Counted from the stretch's first letter, positions 33,463-43,029 are shown. The stretch: 64,000 nucleotides of DNA from Massilia agrisoli (GCF_020831365.1 NZ_JAJHPV010000014.1:124001-188000); one strand, 5' to 3'. Made by a program: numbers and translations. The notes: a model not told the origin generated them from the sequence alone.

Positions 33463-34215
33463 ATGCAAAGCATTCACCTGTTCCCGGTCTTTCTCATCGG
33501 GCTGTTTGGCAGCGTCCACTGCGCCGGCATGTGCGGCGGGATCGTCAGCGCCTTCTCGATGGCGCCCCCGGCCGTGCGGGCCTTCCCGGTTCCGGTCGCA
33601 ACCCGCGGCGCCCCGCGCGTACCGGCCCGCGTGCTGTCGTATAACGCCGGCCGCATCGCGTCCTACATGATGGCCGGCGCGCTCGCCGGCGGCCTGGCCA
33701 ATGGCGCGCGCACCCTTGCGGGCCTTGGCGGCCTGCAAACGGCCGGCTACTGGCTGGCCAACCTGATGCTGGTCGCCCTCGGCCTGCACCTGATGGACGC
33801 ATGGCGCGGCCTGGCCCATGTCGAGACGATCGGCGGCGGCCTGTGGCGCCGCCTCAAGCCGCTCGGTGCGCGCCTGCAGCCGCTCGACGGCGCGGGCAAG
33901 CTGTTCGGCCTGGGCGTGCTGTGGGGCTGGCTGCCGTGCGGGATGGTGTACAGCGTGCTGGTCACCGCGATGCTGAGCGGCTCGGCCGCTTCCGGCGCCG
34001 CCGTAATGCTGGCGTTTGGCCTTGGCACCTTGCCAATGCTGGTGACGATGGGCGTGGCTGGCGCCCGCCTGCGCGCGGCGATGCAGCGGCGCGCCGTGCG
34101 CGTGGCCGCCGGCCTGCTGGTGCTGGGCTTCGGCCTGGCCGGCGTGGCGCGCGCGGCAACCGGCGGCCAGGCGCACTGGCTGGACCTGTTCTGCATTCCG
34201 GGGCTGGCGCCATGA
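33463..34215 (+). CDS. TauE/SafE-like membrane protein in the cbb3 assembly operon
   Basis: A 250-residue protein with about six membrane helices. The first helix ends in FGSVHCAGMCGG, a His/Cys motif typical of the sulfite exporter/heavy-metal branch found next to ccoI, and a second motif GWLPCGMVYS lies near residue 155. The paired Cys/Met-rich motifs suggest copper or thiol handling rather than sulfite export; this is inference from context. Its TGA overlaps the ATG of ccoI (ATGA), indicating translational coupling. hemN lies 10 bp upstream. Confidence 0.85.
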   Translation: MQSIHLFPVFLIGLFGSVHCAGMCGGIVSAFSMAPPAVRAFPVPVATRGAPRVPARVLSYNAGRIASYMMAGALAGGLANGARTLAGLGGLQTAGYWLANLMLVALGLHLMDAWRGLAHVETIGGGLWRRLKPLGARLQPLDGAGKLFGLGVLWGWLPCGMVYSVLVTAMLSGSAASGAAVMLAFGLGTLPMLVTMGVAGARLRAAMQRRAVRVAAGLLVLGFGLAGVARAATGGQAHWLDLFCIPGLAP

Positions 34216-36623
34216 ATGCCGTGCTGGCCCCGCGCGACTGCTTCCACTGCGGCCTGCCGGTCGCGCCGGGCAGCAGCTGGGAGGTCGCCATCGATGCGGT
34301 GGCGCGCCCGATGTGCTGCCCCGGCTGCGCCGCCGTCGCGCAAGGCATCGTCGATGCGGGTTGCAGCAGCTACTACAGCGCGCGCACCGAATTTGGCGCG
34401 CGCGGCGAGGACGTGCCGCTGGTGCCGGCCGAACTGGCGCTGTGCGACGAAGGGCGCGGCGCGGCCGACGGCCAGGCCGATGCGGTATTTTCGGTCGAAG
34501 GCATCCGCTGCGCGGCCTGCGTCTGGCTGATCGAGCGCAAGGTGGCGCGGGTGCCAGGCGTGCTGTCGGCCGAGATGAACGTGGCGACCGAGCGCCTGTC
34601 TGTGCAATGGCAGGCCGGAGCCTGCAAGGCCAGCGACATCCTGCTGGCGCTGCGCCAGGTCGGCTATGCCGCATGGCCCTACGATCCGGCGCGCCATGGC
34701 GAACAGCTGGACAGGGCGCGCAAGAAGCTGTTCCGCCAGCTGTTCATCGCCGGCCTGTCGATGATGCAGGTGATGATGTACGCCGTGCCGGTCTACCTGG
34801 CCACCGACGGCACCATGGACGCCGACATGACGGCGCTGATGCACTGGGCGTCGCTGCTGCTGACGCTTCCCGCGGTGCTGTACTCGGCCCAGCCGTTCTT
34901 CCGCGGCGCCTGGCTGAACCTGAAGCAGGGCATGCCCGGCATGGACGTGCCGGTCGCGCTGGGGATCGGGGCGGCGTTCGCCGGCAGCGCCTGGTCAGTG
35001 CTGCGCGGCGAGGGCGACGTCTGGTTCGACTCGGTGACGATGTTTATCTTCCTGCTGCTGGCCAGCCGCTACCTCGAGCTGGTGGCGCGCCGCAAGGCCG
35101 CGCAGGCGCTGGAAAAACTCCAGCATGCGCTGCCCGCGTCGGCGCTGCGCATGCCGGGCTACCCGTCGGTGCGCGACACCGAAGTGGCGGCTGCGTCGCA
35201 GCTGCGCGAAGGCGACATCATCCTGGTCCGTCCGGGCGAGGCGCTGGCCGCCGACGGCGTGATCGTCGAAGGCGACACCGAGCTTGACCTGGCGCTGCTG
35301 ACCGGCGAGAGCCGCGCCCAGGCGCGCAAGGCCGGCGACGAAGTGCCCGGCGGCGCAGTCAACGCCGGCCAGGCAGTGGTGCTGAGGGTGGTGCGCGGCG
35401 CGCGCGACAGCACCCTGTCGCGCCTGGTGGCGCTGGTGGAACGGGCGGGGCAGGGCAAGCCGCAGCTGGCGCTGTGGGCCGACAAGGTGGCCGCCTGGTT
35501 CGTCGCCGCGCTGCTGGTGCTGGCGCTGCTGGTGTTCATCGGCTGGCAACTGACCGACCCCGCGCGCGCGTGGGAAGTGGCGATCGCGGTACTGGTCGTG
35601 TCGTGCCCGTGCGCGCTGTCGCTGGCCACGCCGACTGCGCTGGCGGCGGCCACCGACATGCTGGTGCGGCGCGGCGTGCTGGTGGTCCAGCCGCATGTGC
35701 TGGAAACGCTGCATCGCGCCACCCATGTCATTTTCGACAAGACTGGCACGCTCACCGAAGGCAAGCCGGTGCTGAACCATATCGCCCTGTTCGGCGGCGC
35801 ATCGCGCGAACGCTGCCTGCAGCTGGCGGCGGCGCTGGAGCAGTCGAGCGCCCATCCGCTCGGCGCGGCCATCCGCGCCGCCAGCACCGCGGCGCCGCTT
35901 GACGCGCAAGACGTCACCAACGTGGTGGGGCAGGGGATCGCAGGCTGCGTCGATGGCCGCGCGTACCGGCTGGGCCGGGCCTCGTTTGTCGCAGCCATCA
36001 GCGGCGCCTTGCCGGCGGCGGCCGACGGCGACATGACCGCGGTCTATCTCGGCGACGCTGGCGGCCTGCTGGCGCGCTTCGTCCTGGCCGACGCCTTGCG
36101 CGCCGATGCGCCGGCCGTGGTGCGCCAGTTCCAGCGCGCCGGCAAGGAAGTCATCCTCCTGAGCGGCGACCAGCAGGACGTCACCGAGGCGATTGCAGCC
36201 GAGCTGGGAATCACCCGCGCCGTCGGCGGCCAGCTGCCGGCCGACAAGCTGGCCTTCGTGCAGGCGCTGCAGGCCGACGGCGCGGTGGTGGCGATGGCCG
36301 GCGACGGCATCAACGACGCCGCGGTGCTGTCGGCGGCCGACGTGTCCTTTGCCATGGGCGGCGGCGCCGCGCTGGCCCAGCTCAATGCCGACTGCGTGCT
36401 GCTCGGCGGGCGCCTGGGCGCACTGGGCGAAGCGGCTGCGACGGCCACGCGCACCCTGGCGGTGATCCGCCAGAACCTGTGGTGGGCCAGCGCCTACAAC
36501 GTGGTGGCGATCCCGGCCGCCGCATTCGGCTTGCTCAACCCGTGGATGGCCGGCGTCGGCATGTCGCTGTCGTCGGCCGTGGTTGTCATCAATGCACTGC
36601 GCCTGCGGCGCGCGAAGGTATAA
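34212..36623 (+). CDS. ccoI: Cu(I)-translocating P1B-type ATPase for cbb3 oxidase assembly
   Basis: An 803-residue copper ATPase. The extreme N-terminus has the CcoI-type cysteine cluster CFHCGL and MCCPGC (C35, C36, C39), followed by a heavy-metal-associated domain with CAAC (C100, C103). Eight membrane helices surround the copper site CPC (C465-C467). The phosphorylation motif is DKTGT (D509) and the hinge GDGINDA is intact. CcoI/FixI loads copper during maturation of the cbb3 oxidase CuB centre. Its start overlaps the TauE-like gene by 4 nt, and ccoS begins immediately after its stop. The frame is open far upstream, but this start is the one with family homology. Confidence 0.96.
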   Translation: MNAVLAPRDCFHCGLPVAPGSSWEVAIDAVARPMCCPGCAAVAQGIVDAGCSSYYSARTEFGARGEDVPLVPAELALCDEGRGAADGQADAVFSVEGIRCAACVWLIERKVARVPGVLSAEMNVATERLSVQWQAGACKASDILLALRQVGYAAWPYDPARHGEQLDRARKKLFRQLFIAGLSMMQVMMYAVPVYLATDGTMDADMTALMHWASLLLTLPAVLYSAQPFFRGAWLNLKQGMPGMDVPVALGIGAAFAGSAWSVLRGEGDVWFDSVTMFIFLLLASRYLELVARRKAAQALEKLQHALPASALRMPGYPSVRDTEVAAASQLREGDIILVRPGEALAADGVIVEGDTELDLALLTGESRAQARKAGDEVPGGAVNAGQAVVLRVVRGARDSTLSRLVALVERAGQGKPQLALWADKVAAWFVAALLVLALLVFIGWQLTDPARAWEVAIAVLVVSCPCALSLATPTALAAATDMLVRRGVLVVQPHVLETLHRATHVIFDKTGTLTEGKPVLNHIALFGGASRERCLQLAAALEQSSAHPLGAAIRAASTAAPLDAQDVTNVVGQGIAGCVDGRAYRLGRASFVAAISGALPAAADGDMTAVYLGDAGGLLARFVLADALRADAPAVVRQFQRAGKEVILLSGDQQDVTEAIAAELGITRAVGGQLPADKLAFVQALQADGAVVAMAGDGINDAAVLSAADVSFAMGGGAALAQLNADCVLLGGRLGALGEAAATATRTLAVIRQNLWWASAYNVVAIPAAAFGLLNPWMAGVGMSLSSAVVVINALRLRRAKV

Positions 36624-36785
36624 ATGGAAGCGCTGTTCCTCCTCGTTCCCCTCAGCCTGATCGTCGTCGCGGTCGCGGTCTGGATCTTCTTCGGCGCCTC
36701 CGACAGCGGCCAGTTCGATGACCTCGACGGCCCGGCGTTGCGCATCCTCCACGACGACGACGGCAATCCGCCAAACATGCACTGA
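36624..36785 (+). CDS. ccoS: Small cbb3 oxidase maturation protein
   Basis: A 53-residue single-pass membrane protein starting at the base after the ccoI stop. One helix (LFLLVPLSLIVVAVAVWIFF) is followed by the family-typical GASDSGQFDDLDGPALRIL segment and a short acidic tail. CcoS is needed for insertion of heme and copper into cbb3-type oxidase. The gene ends 11 bp before the FNR box of ccoN. Confidence 0.94.
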   Translation: MEALFLLVPLSLIVVAVAVWIFFGASDSGQFDDLDGPALRILHDDDGNPPNMH

Positions 36786-36796
36786 TCTGGCCGGTT

Positions 36797-36838
36797 TTGA
36801 TTCACATCAAGGATTTTTGGGGTGCGGAAATCTAACCT
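36797..36838 (+). promoter_or_regulatory. FNR box and class II promoter of ccoNOQP
   Basis: TTGATTCACATCAA (36797-36810) is a perfect FNR site. TAACCT (36833-36838) is the -10 candidate, starting 36 bp after the box start. A start point near 36845 puts the box centre at -41.5. Confidence 0.93.
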
Positions 36839-36881
36839 TGAGCCTGTCATCAATTTCATAGCATTATCCAGGAGAAGCATT

Positions 36882-38309
36882 TTGGACACAGGTCTGAATT
36901 ACAACTACAAGATCGTCCGGCAGTTCACGATCGCCACCGTGGTCTGGGGCGTCATCGGGATGCTGATGGGCGTCGTCATCGCGGCCCAGCTGGCATGGCC
37001 GTCGCTTAACTTCGACACGCCATGGCTGACCTACGGGCGGCTGCGTCCGCTGCACACCAATGCCGTGATTTTCGCGTTTGGCATCTGCGGCCTGTTCGCC
37101 ACCTCGTACTACGTGGTGCAGCGCACCTGCCAGGTGCGCCTGTTCTCCGACAAGCTGTCCGCTTTCACGTTCTGGGGCTGGCAGGCGGTGCTGGTCGGCG
37201 CCACCATCTCGCTGCCGATGGGCTTCACGCGCGGTAAGGAATACGCCGAGCTCGAATGGCCGATCGCGATCCTGATCACGGTGGTCTGGGTGGCCTACGC
37301 CGTGGTCTTCTTCGGCACCATCCTCAAGCGCAAGGTCAAGCACATCTACGTTGCCAACTGGTTCTTCGGCGGCTACATCCTGGCTGTCGCCGTGCTCCAC
37401 ATCGTCAACGGCATGGCGATCCCGGTATCGGCCATGAAGTCGTACTCGGTCTACTCGGGCGTGCAGGACGCGATGATCCAGTGGTGGTACGGCCACAACG
37501 CGGTCGGCTTCATCCTGACCGCCGGCTACCTGGGCATGGTCTACTACTTCATCCCGAAACAGGCCGAGCGCCCGGTGTACTCGTACCGCCTGTCGATCGT
37601 GCACTTCTGGGCGCTGATCTTCACCTACATGTGGGCCGGCCCGCACCACCTGCACTACACCGCGCTGCCTGACTGGACCCAGTCGATCGGCATGGTGTTC
37701 TCGCTGATCCTGCTGGCGCCGTCGTGGGGCGGCATGATCAACGGGATCATGACCCTGTCGGGCGCCTGGCACAAGCTGCGCTCCGACCCGATCCTGAAGT
37801 TCCTGATCGTCTCGCTGTCGTTCTACGGCATGGCCACCTTCGAAGGCCCGATGATGTCGATCAAGACCATCAACTCGCTGTCGCACTACACCGACTGGGG
37901 CATCGCCCACGTCCACGCCGGCGCGCTTGGCTGGGTAGGCTTCATCACGATGGGTTCGATCTACTACCTGGTGCCGCGCCTGGCCGGCAAGACCGCCATG
38001 TACAGCACCCGCCTGATCGACCTGCACTTCTGGGTCGCGACCATCGGCATCGTCCTGTACATCGCTTCGATGTGGATCGCCGGCGTGATGCAGGGCCTGA
38101 TGTGGCGCGCGGTCAACCCGGACGGCACCCTGACCTACACCTTCGTCGAAGGCGTCAAGGCGACCTATCCGTACTACGTGATCCGTTTCGGCGGCGGCCT
38201 GCTGTACCTGTCGGGCATGCTGGTCATGGCTTACAACACCTGGATGACGATGCGCGACACGGTCAGCGTCGATGCGCGCATCCCGGCGATCAACCCAATT
38301 CACGCTTAA
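36882..38309 (+). CDS. ccoN: cbb3-type cytochrome c oxidase subunit I
   Basis: A 475-residue, 12-helix catalytic subunit. The start is assigned to TTG 36882, because GGAGAAG precedes it at good spacing and the protein then begins [15 protein letters not shown], the usual CcoN N-terminus. Upstream in-frame codons cross the promoter leader. Conserved pieces include [15 protein letters not shown] (low-spin heme region), [17 protein letters not shown] (CuB/active-site helix) and [12 protein letters not shown]. It binds heme b and the b3-CuB centre and reduces oxygen to water with high affinity while pumping protons. It leads the ccoNOQP-GH operon under the FNR promoter 45 bp upstream. Confidence 0.96.
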   Translation: MDTGLNYNYKIVRQFTIATVVWGVIGMLMGVVIAAQLAWPSLNFDTPWLTYGRLRPLHTNAVIFAFGICGLFATSYYVVQRTCQVRLFSDKLSAFTFWGWQAVLVGATISLPMGFTRGKEYAELEWPIAILITVVWVAYAVVFFGTILKRKVKHIYVANWFFGGYILAVAVLHIVNGMAIPVSAMKSYSVYSGVQDAMIQWWYGHNAVGFILTAGYLGMVYYFIPKQAERPVYSYRLSIVHFWALIFTYMWAGPHHLHYTALPDWTQSIGMVFSLILLAPSWGGMINGIMTLSGAWHKLRSDPILKFLIVSLSFYGMATFEGPMMSIKTINSLSHYTDWGIAHVHAGALGWVGFITMGSIYYLVPRLAGKTAMYSTRLIDLHFWVATIGIVLYIASMWIAGVMQGLMWRAVNPDGTLTYTFVEGVKATYPYYVIRFGGGLLYLSGMLVMAYNTWMTMRDTVSVDARIPAINPIHA

Positions 38310-38328
38310 TACTGCAGGAGCTTTTTTC

Positions 38329-38943
38329 ATGAAATTTTCACACGAGTGGATCGAGAAGAATCCATGGCTCCTGATCGGGCTGGTGGTGCTGGTCATTTCC
38401 TTCGGCGGCCTGGTAGAGATCGTGCCGCTGTTCTTCCAGAAGTCGACCACCGAGCCGGTCGCCGGCCTGAAACCCTACTCGCCGCTGCGCCTCGTCGGGC
38501 GCGACGTGTATATCCGCGAAGGCTGCTACAACTGCCATTCGCAGATGATCCGGCCGTTCCGCGCCGAGACCGAGCGCTATGGCCACTACTCGGTGGCCGG
38601 CGAATTCGTCTACGACCATCCGTTCCAGTGGGGCTCGAAGCGCACCGGCCCGGACCTGGCCCGCGTGGGCGGCCGCTACAGCGATGAATGGCACCGCGCG
38701 CACCTGGACAACCCGCGCGACCTGGTGCCCGAGTCGAACATGCCGTCTTACCCGTGGCTGGCCAACGCCCAGCTGGTGCCGTCCGAGGTGACAGCCAAGA
38801 TGCGCGCGATGAAGACCCTCGGCGTGCCGTACACGGATGAAGAAATTGCAGCTGGCCCCGCCCAGCTGGAGGGCAAGACCGAGCAGGACGCGCTGATCGC
38901 CTACCTGCAAGGCCTGGGCACCCAGATCAAGACAAGGAACTGA
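38329..38943 (+). CDS. ccoO: cbb3-type cytochrome c oxidase subunit II, mono-heme
   Basis: A 204-residue membrane-anchored cytochrome c. One N-terminal helix ([17 protein letters not shown]) precedes a periplasmic domain with a single heme-c site CYNCH (C66, C69, H70) in the standard [14 protein letters not shown] context. The distal Met ligand lies in SNMPSYPWL. It passes electrons from CcoP to CcoN. GCAGGAG precedes the ATG, 19 bp after ccoN. Confidence 0.96.
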   Translation: MKFSHEWIEKNPWLLIGLVVLVISFGGLVEIVPLFFQKSTTEPVAGLKPYSPLRLVGRDVYIREGCYNCHSQMIRPFRAETERYGHYSVAGEFVYDHPFQWGSKRTGPDLARVGGRYSDEWHRAHLDNPRDLVPESNMPSYPWLANAQLVPSEVTAKMRAMKTLGVPYTDEEIAAGPAQLEGKTEQDALIAYLQGLGTQIKTRN

Positions 38944-38944
38944 C

Positions 38945-39133
38945 ATGGCACTCGAACAGATTTTTGACAGCGCAAGCAGCGTGATGACGGTGATCAGCTT
39001 CACCACCTTCCTCGGCATCTTGCTGTGGACCTTCGTCCTTAACCGTGGCCGCGACTTCGACGCCCAGGCGGCGCTGCCGTTCGCCGACGCCGAAGCCGAC
39101 ACCATGCACGCGCGGGAGAACGGCCATGGCTGA
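38945..39133 (+). CDS. ccoQ: cbb3-type oxidase small subunit
   Basis: A 62-residue single-pass protein starting 1 bp after the ccoO stop. Its helix (SVMTVISFTTFLGILLWTFVL in part) is followed by the family-typical RDFDAQAALPF segment. CcoQ stabilises the oxidase, especially in oxygen. Its 3' end overlaps ccoP by 8 nt. Confidence 0.92.
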   Translation: MALEQIFDSASSVMTVISFTTFLGILLWTFVLNRGRDFDAQAALPFADAEADTMHARENGHG

Positions 39134-40064
39134 TTTCACCAGCGGGTTCTGGGACCTGTATATCTCGATCATCACGATCCTGTCGATCCTCGGCTGCGGC
39201 ATCCTGCTGTGGTCGCAGTCGGTGCACAAGGTCAAGTCGAAGGACGAAGCGGTCGGCACCACCGGCCACGTCTGGGACGACGACCTGACCGAACTGAATA
39301 CGCCGATGCCGCGCTGGTGGATGTGGCTGTTCTACATCACCATCGTGTTCGGGCTGGCCTACCTGGTGCTGTATCCGGGCCTCGGCAGCTACGCCGGCAA
39401 GCTTGGCTGGCAGTCCAGCGGCGAGTACCAGGACGAGCTGAAGGCGGCGCAGGCCGAGTACGGCCCGCTGTTCGCCCGGTACGCCAGCCAGGACCTGGTG
39501 GCGGTGGCCGCCGACCCGCAGGCCCAGGCCATCGGCGAGCGCCTGTTCCTGACCTACTGCGCCCAGTGCCACGGTTCGGACGCGCGCGGCTCCAAGGGAT
39601 TCCCCAACCTGACCGACGGCGACTGGCTGTACGGCGGCGAGCCTTCGGTGATCAAGACCACGATCATGCAGGGCCGCGCCGGCCACATGCCGCCAATGGG
39701 CGCGGCGGTCGGCTCCGAGAAGGACATCGAGAACGTGGCGCATTACGTCAAGAGCCTGTCCGGCTCGACCGCCGACCCGATCAAGACGGCCTTCGGCAAA
39801 ACCAAGTTCGCTGCCTGCGTGGCCTGCCACGGCGCCGGCGGCGCGGGCAACCCGATGCTGGGCGCGCCCAACCTGGCCGACAAGGTGTGGCTGTATGGCG
39901 GCAGCGCCGAGACCATCATCGAAACCATCCGCAAGGGCAGGTCCAACAGCATGCCGGCCTTCAGCGACTTCCTGGGCGAGCCGAAGGTGCATGTGCTGGC
40001 GGCCTACGTCTGGAGCCTGTCCAACCCTTCACAACCAGGCAAGTCTGAACTGGCGCAAAAATGA
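39126..40064 (+). CDS. ccoP: cbb3-type cytochrome c oxidase subunit III, di-heme
   Basis: A 312-residue protein with two N-terminal helices (residues ~10-30 and ~62-85) and two cytochrome c domains. The heme sites are CAQCH (C145-H149) and CVACH (C231-H235), with Met ligands in AGHMPPMG and NSMPAF. It accepts electrons from soluble cytochrome c. The W-x-D-D-L-x-E-L-N-x-P-x-P-x-W-W linker (DDLTELNTPMPRWWMWLF) is diagnostic of CcoP. It overlaps ccoQ by 8 nt and ccoG by 4 nt, showing tight coupling. Confidence 0.96.
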   Translation: MADFTSGFWDLYISIITILSILGCGILLWSQSVHKVKSKDEAVGTTGHVWDDDLTELNTPMPRWWMWLFYITIVFGLAYLVLYPGLGSYAGKLGWQSSGEYQDELKAAQAEYGPLFARYASQDLVAVAADPQAQAIGERLFLTYCAQCHGSDARGSKGFPNLTDGDWLYGGEPSVIKTTIMQGRAGHMPPMGAAVGSEKDIENVAHYVKSLSGSTADPIKTAFGKTKFAACVACHGAGGAGNPMLGAPNLADKVWLYGGSAETIIETIRKGRSNSMPAFSDFLGEPKVHVLAAYVWSLSNPSQPGKSELAQK

Positions 40065-41455
40065 AAGACGCAGCACCAACCGAACATGTGATCAAGATGT
40101 ACGCCAAGCGCGAGGAGATCTACCCGCGCGAAGCAAAGGGGCGCTATGCGACCCTGCGCTGGGCCTGCGTGTGGCTCACGCAGCTGGTGTTCTACGGCCT
40201 GCCCTGGCTGCAGTGGAACGGGCGCCAGGCGGTGCTGTTCGACCTCGGCGCGCGCAAGTTCCACATCTTCGGGCTGGTGCTGTGGCCGCAGGACTTCATC
40301 TACCTGGCCGCGCTCCTGATCATCAGCGCATACCTGCTGTTCCTGGTGACGGCGGTGGCCGGGCGCGTGTGGTGCGGCTTCGCCTGCCCGCAGACCGTGT
40401 ACACCGAAGTGTTCATGTGGATCGAGCGCAAGATCGAAGGTGCGCGCAGCGCGCGCATCCGGCTTGACCGCCAGCCGTGGAGCGTGGAAAAGGTGGCGAA
40501 GAAGGCCGCCAAGCACCTGGCCTGGGGCGCGGTCGCGCTGTGGACCGGCATCACCTTCGTCGGCTACTTCACGCCGATCGACACCTTGCTCGCGTCGATC
40601 GCCGTGCTCGCGCTGGGGCCGTGGGAAGCGTTCTGGGTGCTGTTCTATTCCTTCGCCACCTACGGCAACGCGGGCTGGCTGCGCGAGCAGGTCTGCAAGT
40701 ACATGTGCCCGTACGCGCGCTTCCAGAGCGCGATGTTCGACAAGGACACCCTGATCGTCACCTACGACAGCGAGCGCGGCGAGCCGCGCGGCGCGCGCAC
40801 CGGCAAGCAGCCGGCCACGCCGAAGGGCGACTGCATCGACTGCAATATGTGCGTGCAGGTGTGCCCGACCGGGATCGACATCCGCAACGGCCTGCAGTAC
40901 GAATGCATCGGCTGCGCCGCCTGCGTCGACGCCTGCAATTCGGTGATGGACAAGGTCGGCCTGCCGCCTGGCCTGATCCGCTATTCGACCGAGCACGCCA
41001 TGCAGCAGCGCTGGAGCGCGCGCGCGATCACGGCGCGGGTGCTGCGCCCGCGCGTGCTGATCTATACCAGCCTGCTGGGGCTGATCGTGTTTGCCTTCTT
41101 TACCTCGCTGGCCATGCGCACGCCGCTGAAGATGGACGTGATCCGCGACCGCGGCGCAATGGGGCGCGAAGTCGACGACGGCGCCATCGAGAACGTCTAC
41201 CGGCTGCAGGTCATGAACACGTCGGAGAAAGCGCACACCTTCCGGATCACGGTGGCGGGCATCGACAGCATCCGCCTCGAATCGCCGCAGGACGTGCGCA
41301 TCGAAGGGGCCAGCACGCGCGCGGTGCCGGTGCTGGTGCGGATCGACCACGCAACCGGCAAGCGCGGCTCCAACCCGATTGCATTTGCGATTGAAGCGGT
41401 GGATGATGCGGGCCTGCGCGTCGAAGAAAAAGCCGTGTTCCTCGTGCCGAAATAA
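40061..41455 (+). CDS. ccoG: cbb3 oxidase-associated polyferredoxin
   Basis: A 464-residue membrane ferredoxin. Five membrane helices are interleaved with a NapH/FixG-like segment (RVWCGFACPQTVYTE). Two [4Fe-4S] motifs follow: CIDCNMCVQVC (C258-C268) and CIGCAACVDAC (C282-C292). The C-terminal ~120 residues form an Ig-like periplasmic domain. CcoG is reported to reduce Cu(II) to Cu(I) for cbb3 assembly. The start overlaps the ccoP stop (ATGA). ccoH follows 14 bp later with its own ribosome site. Confidence 0.95.
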   Translation: MKDAAPTEHVIKMYAKREEIYPREAKGRYATLRWACVWLTQLVFYGLPWLQWNGRQAVLFDLGARKFHIFGLVLWPQDFIYLAALLIISAYLLFLVTAVAGRVWCGFACPQTVYTEVFMWIERKIEGARSARIRLDRQPWSVEKVAKKAAKHLAWGAVALWTGITFVGYFTPIDTLLASIAVLALGPWEAFWVLFYSFATYGNAGWLREQVCKYMCPYARFQSAMFDKDTLIVTYDSERGEPRGARTGKQPATPKGDCIDCNMCVQVCPTGIDIRNGLQYECIGCAACVDACNSVMDKVGLPPGLIRYSTEHAMQQRWSARAITARVLRPRVLIYTSLLGLIVFAFFTSLAMRTPLKMDVIRDRGAMGREVDDGAIENVYRLQVMNTSEKAHTFRITVAGIDSIRLESPQDVRIEGASTRAVPVLVRIDHATGKRGSNPIAFAIEAVDDAGLRVEEKAVFLVPK

Positions 41456-41469
41456 CCCAGGAGAATTGG

Positions 41470-42003
41470 ATGACCCTCAACCCGAAAGAGCAGGCAGCGG
41501 CGCGCCGCCCCTGGTACACGCACCGCTGGCCGTGGCTGCTGATGCTCGGCCCGGCGCTGGTGCTGGTGGCCGGCGCGATCACCGGCTACCTTGCGGTGAC
41601 CCGCGAAGACGCGGTGGTCGTGGACGACTACTACAAGAAGGGCAAGGCGATCAACCAGGACCTGCGCCGCGACAAGGTGGCCAGCAGCATGCAGCTGGCC
41701 TTCGCGGCGCGCCACGACCCGGCGGCCGGCACGCTCGAAGGCGTCCTGACCAGCCGCGGCCAGCCGGTGACGGCGCCGTTCCGCATCCGCCTTGCGCACT
41801 CCACCCAGCCGAAGAAGGACATGGTGCTGGAGGCCGTGCCTGGTCCGGGCGGGCGCTTTACGGCTTCCTTGCCCGTGCTTGAGCAGGCGCGCTGGCGCGT
41901 GGTGGTGGAAGGCCCGGCCAACGACTGGCGGCTGGCCGGCACCTGGCAATGGCCGCAGGAGCGCGCACTGGAATTGCGCGCCGACCCGGAGGCGGCAAAA
42001 TGA
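41470..42003 (+). CDS. ccoH: FixH-family cbb3 assembly protein
   Basis: A 177-residue protein with one N-terminal membrane helix (LLMLGPALVLVAGAITGYL in part) and a periplasmic domain. The segment VVVDDYYKKGKAINQDLRR marks the FixH family. CcoH stabilises assembling cbb3 oxidase and contacts CcoN. CAGGAG lies upstream of the ATG. Its TGA overlaps the ATG of the following small gene. Confidence 0.92.
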   Translation: MTLNPKEQAAARRPWYTHRWPWLLMLGPALVLVAGAITGYLAVTREDAVVVDDYYKKGKAINQDLRRDKVASSMQLAFAARHDPAAGTLEGVLTSRGQPVTAPFRIRLAHSTQPKKDMVLEAVPGPGGRFTASLPVLEQARWRVVVEGPANDWRLAGTWQWPQERALELRADPEAAK

Positions 42004-42242
42004 GGAAGGGGATGCTGAAACTGGCGATGGTGGTGCTGTGGCCGTCCTTCATGGCGGCGGTGCTGGCCGTGGGGCTGTTCTTTTCGGTGTTCGACCCCGA
42101 GCAGCTGCCCCGGGCCGAGATGATGAGCCCGATGGCCGTCTACACGGCGGGCTTCTTCGGCTTCTGGGGGCTGGGCGCGCTGGCCAGCATGCTGACGTAT
42201 TACCTGGTGGCGGTGCCGGGCGACCACAACCCGCCGATCTGA
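42000..42242 (+). CDS. Small two-helix membrane protein at the end of the cco operon
   Basis: An 80-residue protein with two hydrophobic segments, KLAMVVLWPSFMAAVLAVGL and about residues 45-68, separated by a short acidic loop (FDPEQLPRAE). Its start overlaps the ccoH stop by 4 nt, so it is translated with the operon. I do not recognise a named function; context points to oxidase assembly or stability. It ends 22 bp from the convergent fnr stop. Confidence 0.85.
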   Translation: MRKGMLKLAMVVLWPSFMAAVLAVGLFFSVFDPEQLPRAEMMSPMAVYTAGFFGFWGLGALASMLTYYLVAVPGDHNPPI

Positions 42243-42264
42243 GCCGCCAGGCTGCCCAGGCCGC

Positions 42265-43029
42265 TCAATTCATCGGGCTGCACACCTCGGTGCCGGCGGC
42301 CATCGCCTTCAGGTGCGGGCCGTTGAGCAGGGTGACCTCGCGCTTGTCGACCGCGATCCAGCCTTGCTTCTTGAAGCGCGACAGCAGGCGGCTGACGCTT
42401 TCGATCGTCAGGCCGAGGTAGTTGCCGATGTCTTCACGCGACATGCGCAGCTGGAAGCTGTTGGGCGAATAGCCGCGCGCGGCGTAGCGGGCCGACAGGT
42501 TGATCAGGAATACCGCGAAGCGCTGCTCGGCGCGCATGTTCCCCAGCAGGAGCATGACATTTTGCTCACGCGTAATTTCCTGGCTCATGATGCGGTGGAA
42601 ATGGCGCAACAAGGTCGGCACTTCGCTGAACAGTTCTTCCAGCCGCGAAAACGGAATCTCGCACACTTCGCTGTCCTCGAGCGCGACCGCATCGCACTGG
42701 TGGCGGTCGCCGCTGATGGCATCCATGCCCAGCAGCTCGCCGGCCATCTGGAAGCCGGTGATCTGCTGCTCGCCGGCCGCGTTGACCTGGTAGGTCTTGA
42801 AGTGCCCGAAGCGGATTGCGTACAGGTTGCGGAACGGCTCGCCCATCTGGTACAGGCGCTCGTCCTTGGCCAGCCGGCGGCGCTTGCCGATGATCTTGTC
42901 GAGCCGCGTAATGTCCGCGTCATCCAGCCCCATCGGCAGGCACAGCTGGTGCATGCTGCAGCCAGCGCAGCTCGCTTTGAGTGCGCTGACGGTGATCGGT
43001 TCGGGGACGTAGCTAAGAATTTGGGCCAT
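42265..43029 (-). CDS. fnr: FNR-type oxygen-sensing transcription regulator, copy 2
   Basis: A 254-residue FNR with cluster ligands C21, C24, C30 (CX2CX5C) and C123 (DSEVC), a CRP-like sensing roll and a recognition helix LGLTIESVSRL with the E-x-x-S-R signature. It is convergent with the cco operon. The conventional length and position beside ccoGH make it the likely main regulator of the FNR boxes at 29135, 31961 and 36797. A perfect TATAAT lies upstream on this strand. No FNR box is seen in its own promoter, so autoregulation is not evident. Confidence 0.95.
   Translation of the reverse strand: MAQILSYVPEPITVSALKASCAGCSMHQLCLPMGLDDADITRLDKIIGKRRRLAKDERLYQMGEPFRNLYAIRFGHFKTYQVNAAGEQQITGFQMAGELLGMDAISGDRHQCDAVALEDSEVCEIPFSRLEELFSEVPTLLRHFHRIMSQEITREQNVMLLLGNMRAEQRFAVFLINLSARYAARGYSPNSFQLRMSREDIGNYLGLTIESVSRLLSRFKKQGWIAVDKREVTLLNGPHLKAMAAGTEVCSPMN

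Noticed and set aside
33801-34211. Upstream extension of the ccoI frame
   Set aside because: The extension lies inside the TauE-like gene in another frame, is arginine-rich and has no homology; the ATGA overlap start is standard.
34995-36782. Long antisense frame over ccoI
   Set aside because: High-GC artefact; ccoI motifs on the other strand are complete.
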